Shown here piece by piece: positions 61,036 to 64,000 of a stretch of 64,000 nucleotides of DNA. Both the position numbers and the translations under genes were made by a program. The number at the start of each line of letters is the position of its first letter. Within the stretch, counting starts at the first letter, position 1. The notes beneath the pieces were generated by a model, which made no database searches, was not told the DNA's origin, and was given only the letters and a program-made list of their open reading frames with translations. This stretch comes from Clostridium gelidum (GTDB taxonomy: Bacteria; Bacillota; Clostridia; Clostridiales; Clostridiaceae), in assembly GCF_019977655.1 (NCBI RefSeq), contig NZ_AP024849.1:5427001-5491000 (forward strand), in the 5' to 3' direction.

Positions 61036-62490
61036 TTAGTTAAGGTTTACTGAACCATCTTCATTGAAATTATAGGTATAACCATCAATAGTTTTAGTGC
61101 TTGTCCTCATTGTTCCATCTTCATTAAAATAATAAATTTTATTATCTCTGTCTGAAAGCCATCCACTCTTTATATCAGTACTGTTACGCTCACGATGTCG
61201 CATATTTCCAACACCATTTAAATAGTACCAATTTCCATTACTATAAATCCATTCCCCAGATTTCATATTTCCATTAGAATTTAGAAAATACCATTCATCA
61301 TTATAATTAATCCAGCCAGTTTCCATAGCTCCATACGAATTTAAATAGTAAAATTGATTTCTATAATATAACCAGCCTGTTTGCATTTCACCCTTAGAAT
61401 TTAGATAATACCACTTATCCTTACTAACAATCCAGCCAGTTGCCATTGATCCATCTTTTCTTAAAAAATACCATTTATGATCATCTTCTATCCAACCCGT
61501 TCGCATTACTCCATGGGAATCTAAAAAATACCATTTATCTTCATAAAATAACCATCCCGTTTGCATTTTACCACTAGAATCTAAATAATAATCATTACCA
61601 CCGTCTTCAATCCAACCACTTTGCATATTTCCTCTACTATTAAAATGAAAATAGCTTTTATATTCATTATCATAAAACCACAGATCCTTTAAATATTTTC
61701 CTAAGACATCATTATATCTCCATCTTCCATTTACAATTATCCATTGATTAGGTTTAAGTACTTTATTAATTGCATCCGAGACATTAGGAGATACTGGAAT
61801 TCCTAAGTATATATTTATAGTATATGTCCCCACTCTTTGAGTATCCTCATCTTTAAGTTCTATATTTATTGTATATTTACCAATACCATTAAATTTCAAT
61901 TTGATTGAGTTATTTTCACCTAGTACCTTTCCATTAGTAGTAATTGAATACTTCCCTTCCCCTGGAACTGTTTCAAGCTCTACTATATCTGTTCCCTCAT
62001 CCAATTCTATATTATAAAGAGTACTACTTTTATCAAATCCAATGGTACTACCATTTATATTAATATCTTTTAAATAAACAGCATCTTTCCCACCTCTATA
62101 AATATAAACAGTATATATTGATGTACTTTTAATATTATCATTTTGGACTTCTATTTCTACCTTATTTTTACCTTTATCTAATTTCAAAGTCTGTTTATAA
62201 TTATCATCTTTAGTTACCTCTTGACCATTAATTTCAACTTTATCTGAAGCATTTTCAGGTTTAGCTTTAATAAATATTTCATCAGTATCTTTATCAACAT
62301 CAACAATATAAGAATGCTCATCTTCTGAAAAATCAATATTATTGCCTTCACTTAAATAAATGTTTCTTAAATAAGGTTTTTCTTCTGCATAAGCTTTTGT
62401 AGCTATTAAATTAAAGCAATTGGGTTCTATAACTGAAAAAACACCAATAATAAATACTGCTGCAATTATATTTCTAATTCTTTTGCTCAT
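61036..62490 (-). CDS. secreted choline-binding-repeat surface protein with two cadherin-like domains
   Basis: A 484-residue protein with GGGAGTG before its ATG. The signal peptide is about 1-35 (AYA/EE). Two cadherin-like beta-sandwich domains ('LRNIYLSEGNNIDFSEDEHSYIVDVD', 'LKDININGSTIGFDKSSTLYNIEL') are followed by about ten CW-binding repeats to the C-terminus ('DKWYFLDSHGVMRTGW', 'DKWYYLNSKGEMQTGW'). One repeat is split by the insert 'VGNMRHRERNSTDIKSGW'. There is no catalytic motif. It is probably a wall-anchored structural or adhesive protein held by phosphocholine. Confidence 0.88.
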   Translation of the reverse strand: MSKRIRNIIAAVFIIGVFSVIEPNCFNLIATKAYAEEKPYLRNIYLSEGNNIDFSEDEHSYIVDVDKDTDEIFIKAKPENASDKVEINGQEVTKDDNYKQTLKLDKGKNKVEIEVQNDNIKSTSIYTVYIYRGGKDAVYLKDININGSTIGFDKSSTLYNIELDEGTDIVELETVPGEGKYSITTNGKVLGENNSIKLKFNGIGKYTINIELKDEDTQRVGTYTINIYLGIPVSPNVSDAINKVLKPNQWIIVNGRWRYNDVLGKYLKDLWFYDNEYKSYFHFNSRGNMQSGWIEDGGNDYYLDSSGKMQTGWLFYEDKWYFLDSHGVMRTGWIEDDHKWYFLRKDGSMATGWIVSKDKWYYLNSKGEMQTGWLYYRNQFYYLNSYGAMETGWINYNDEWYFLNSNGNMKSGEWIYSNGNWYYLNGVGNMRHRERNSTDIKSGWLSDRDNKIYYFNEDGTMRTSTKTIDGYTYNFNEDGSVNLN

Positions 62491-62952
62491 AAATTCACTC
62501 CCTTATGCCTTATGTCTGTATTAATAATGTTACCATTATAATACTTAACTGTAAACGAGGTTTGCCATGAAAATTCTTAAGTTTATCTTAATTTTAACTA
62601 AATACTCCATATAATTCTTTCAAAATTAAAACCTCAATGGCCTTATTTAATTCAACATCCAAAATTGACACTCCTAACGGTGATAATCACCCTTCATATA
62701 TATTTAATATTTCTCTTATAATAAAATATTCAACTTACATTTATTACTTTAATTATACCCTAGATTTAACATTTCTAAAACATAAATAGTTACCCCAAGT
62801 AAGGTTTATAGCTTGGGTGTAAATATTATCCTTTCTTACAATTATATTAAGTAAACCGTTACTGAATATAGTTCGTGTTATTATATTTAGTGAATACAAA
62901 ATAATTTTATAATTAAAATAAAACTTAGAATACAAATTGGAGGGACATTATT
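62491..62952. other. 462-bp divergent intergenic region
   Basis: It separates the minus-strand surface protein from the plus-strand lipoprotein and should contain both promoters. A small palindrome GGTGATTATCACC lies near 62680. Nothing coding is convincing. Confidence 0.4.
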
Positions 62953-63510
62953 ATGAAAAAGAAAATTATTAGCTTATTATTAGTTACAATAGTTAGTTCA
63001 ACTGCATTGATTTCTTGTGGGAAGACTGAAACTACTGGAAATTCAAATACTGAAAAATCTACAACTGAACAAACTTCATCGGTTGATTCTAGTAATAAAG
63101 ATTCTAATATATCAGGTGAAAATAATAAACCAACAGTTGAAGTTAATCAGATTGCCACTATATCTGATTTTAAAGATAAAGATAAAGCTGCAATTGAAAA
63201 ACTTTTAGGCAAGCCACTTAGTGAAGATGATACTAAATCTATTTATGAAAAAGATACTTACACTTTTGAAGTTACTTATTCTGATTCAAAATGTAAGCAA
63301 TTCAAAATAATTCCTAAATCAGAAATGAAATATCCAGCTGACGGAGCTAATATCCTTAAGTTAATAGGTATCGATGCAGGTCAATCAGATAAAATATCTC
63401 CAGCTGGACTTGAATGGAATAATAAATTTGATGTTTTCAAAGTAAATGTGGTTTCTAACAATGAACCTGATGGAAAAATTGCTTTTGCTGAAATAATATT
63501 AGCTCAATAA
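62953..63510 (+). CDS. small lipoprotein of unknown function
   Basis: A 185-residue protein with GGAGGGA before its ATG. A lipoprotein signal peptide with the lipobox LISC/GK (Cys22) leads to a 40-residue Ser/Thr/Asn-rich linker. A C-terminal domain of about 120 residues ('LLGKPLSEDDTKSIYEKDTYTFEVTYSD', 'GLEWNNKFDVFKVNVVS') follows. It resembles small clostridial lipoproteins without known roles, and the fold may be a BLIP- or PepSY-like alpha/beta sandwich. It is transcribed alone, opposite to most of the window, and ends at a strong terminator. Confidence 0.88.
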   Translation: MKKKIISLLLVTIVSSTALISCGKTETTGNSNTEKSTTEQTSSVDSSNKDSNISGENNKPTVEVNQIATISDFKDKDKAAIEKLLGKPLSEDDTKSIYEKDTYTFEVTYSDSKCKQFKIIPKSEMKYPADGANILKLIGIDAGQSDKISPAGLEWNNKFDVFKVNVVSNNEPDGKIAFAEIILAQ

Positions 63511-63592
63511 TATAGTTAATTTTGCAACAGACTATTTAATTGACAGCATAAATATTCTTGCAATAACACTATTTATATTCAGACTTCTAAGA

Positions 63593-63633
63593 CCAGAAAA
63601 TCGTTGTTCTTTACAAAAGCAACGATTTTCTGG
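63593..63633. terminator. bidirectional terminator of lipoprotein and permease genes
   Basis: A perfect 14-bp stem CCAGAAAATCGTTG/CAACGATTTTCTGG is followed on the plus strand by CTTTATAAATACTTTTTT. Confidence 0.85.
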
Positions 63634-63751
63634 CTTTATAAATACTTTTTTCTATATCTAATAATTTATATAAACTATTTACTTAAAACAAAAAACAGAT
63701 AAGATTTTATTGTATTAATTCATCTTACCTGTTGTTACTACTGCACCTATC

Positions 63752-64000
63752 TTACCTATCCAATAAGGATGTTATTTTCTGTTTTTTTAATCTTACAATT
63801 CTTTTAGGTTTTCTTTTATGATTTGGCTTAATATTGAATAAATCTAAAACGAACATCAAAAGTGGTACTCCAAGTAACAGTCCCCAAACTCCCATGAAAT
63901 GTTCTGATATTAAAAGTGTAATAAATACAATAAAAACTGGTAATTCAGTTTTATCTGCCATAAACCTAGGGTTTAATACATAGCTTTCAAGAGCATGTAG
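63752..64000 (-). CDS. AI-2E family transporter (C-terminal part, cut by window edge)
   Basis: 83 codons are visible, open to the right edge ('LHALESYVLNPRFMADKTELPVF'). 'PVFIVFITLLISEHFMGVWGLLLGVPLLMFVLDLF' is the last membrane segment pair of the AI-2E/YdiK-type permease family (eight helices in full). A basic tail 'KPNHKRKPKRIVRLKKQK' follows. Family members export or import small molecules, and some act as Na+/H+ antiporters; the substrate here is unknown. The internal ATG at 63961 is not the start. Confidence 0.85.
   Translation of the reverse strand, partial: LHALESYVLNPRFMADKTELPVFIVFITLLISEHFMGVWGLLLGVPLLMFVLDLFNIKPNHKRKPKRIVRLKKQKITSLLDR

Noticed and set aside
62753..62935. A 60-codon minus-strand frame upstream of the lipoprotein gene
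   Set aside because: AT-rich promoter region, no ribosome binding site, no recognisable protein features.

Overview
The window is AT-rich, with strong GGAGG-type ribosome binding sites, frequent TTG/GTG starts, long T-tailed hairpin terminators and many solvent-clostridium-type genes. It suggests a saccharolytic Clostridium of the C. beijerinckii / saccharoperbutylacetonicum kind; the species is an inference from gene content. Almost all genes lie on the minus strand. Four short exceptions are on the plus strand: a TetR-flavoprotein pair, a broken regulator remnant and a lipoprotein. || Region 1 (1-24.5 kb) is mainly a beta-glucoside locus. Three GH1 phospho-beta-glucosidases (one cut by the left edge), a GH4 phospho-beta-glucosidase, a secreted GH3 enzyme with reversed domain order, and two secreted Ig-like/esterase paralogues surround a lactose/cellobiose-type PTS (IIB, IIA, IIB, IIC). 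The PTS is preceded by a well-spaced sigma-54 promoter and a LevR-type AAA+/PRD activator. Embedded in it are two cell-wall-repeat proteins next to an OmpR-type two-component system, and a Cof-type HAD phosphatase. || Region 2 (24.7-35.1 kb) holds a diguanylate cyclase followed by a phosphocholine-decoration cluster: a LicB-like choline permease, a Wzx/TacF-like flippase, LicC, and a winged-helix/nucleotidyltransferase/choline-kinase (LicA) fusion. A TetR regulator and an FMN reductase diverge from the flippase across a perfect 22-bp palindrome. || Region 3 (35.4-62.5 kb) is dominated by proteins with choline-binding (CW_binding_1) repeats: two bifunctional glucosaminidase-amidase autolysins and five large surface proteins. 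With the two in region 1 there are nine such proteins in the window. The inferred system makes CDP-choline, puts phosphocholine on a surface glycopolymer, flips it, and uses it as the anchor for a large set of non-covalently attached surface proteins and autolysins, as in pneumococcus. LicD transferases are not in the window. Region 3 also holds prfC, an MCP, a c-di-GMP synthesis/degradation gene broken by a 4-bp tandem duplication, and remnants of a HipA-like kinase and an agr-type two-component system. || Region 4 (62.5-64 kb) has a small lipoprotein and the C-terminus of an AI-2E-type permease. || Several families of palindromic intergenic repeats run through the window. One ends on or near the stop codons of surface and choline genes, and another supplies the last codons of a surface protein.
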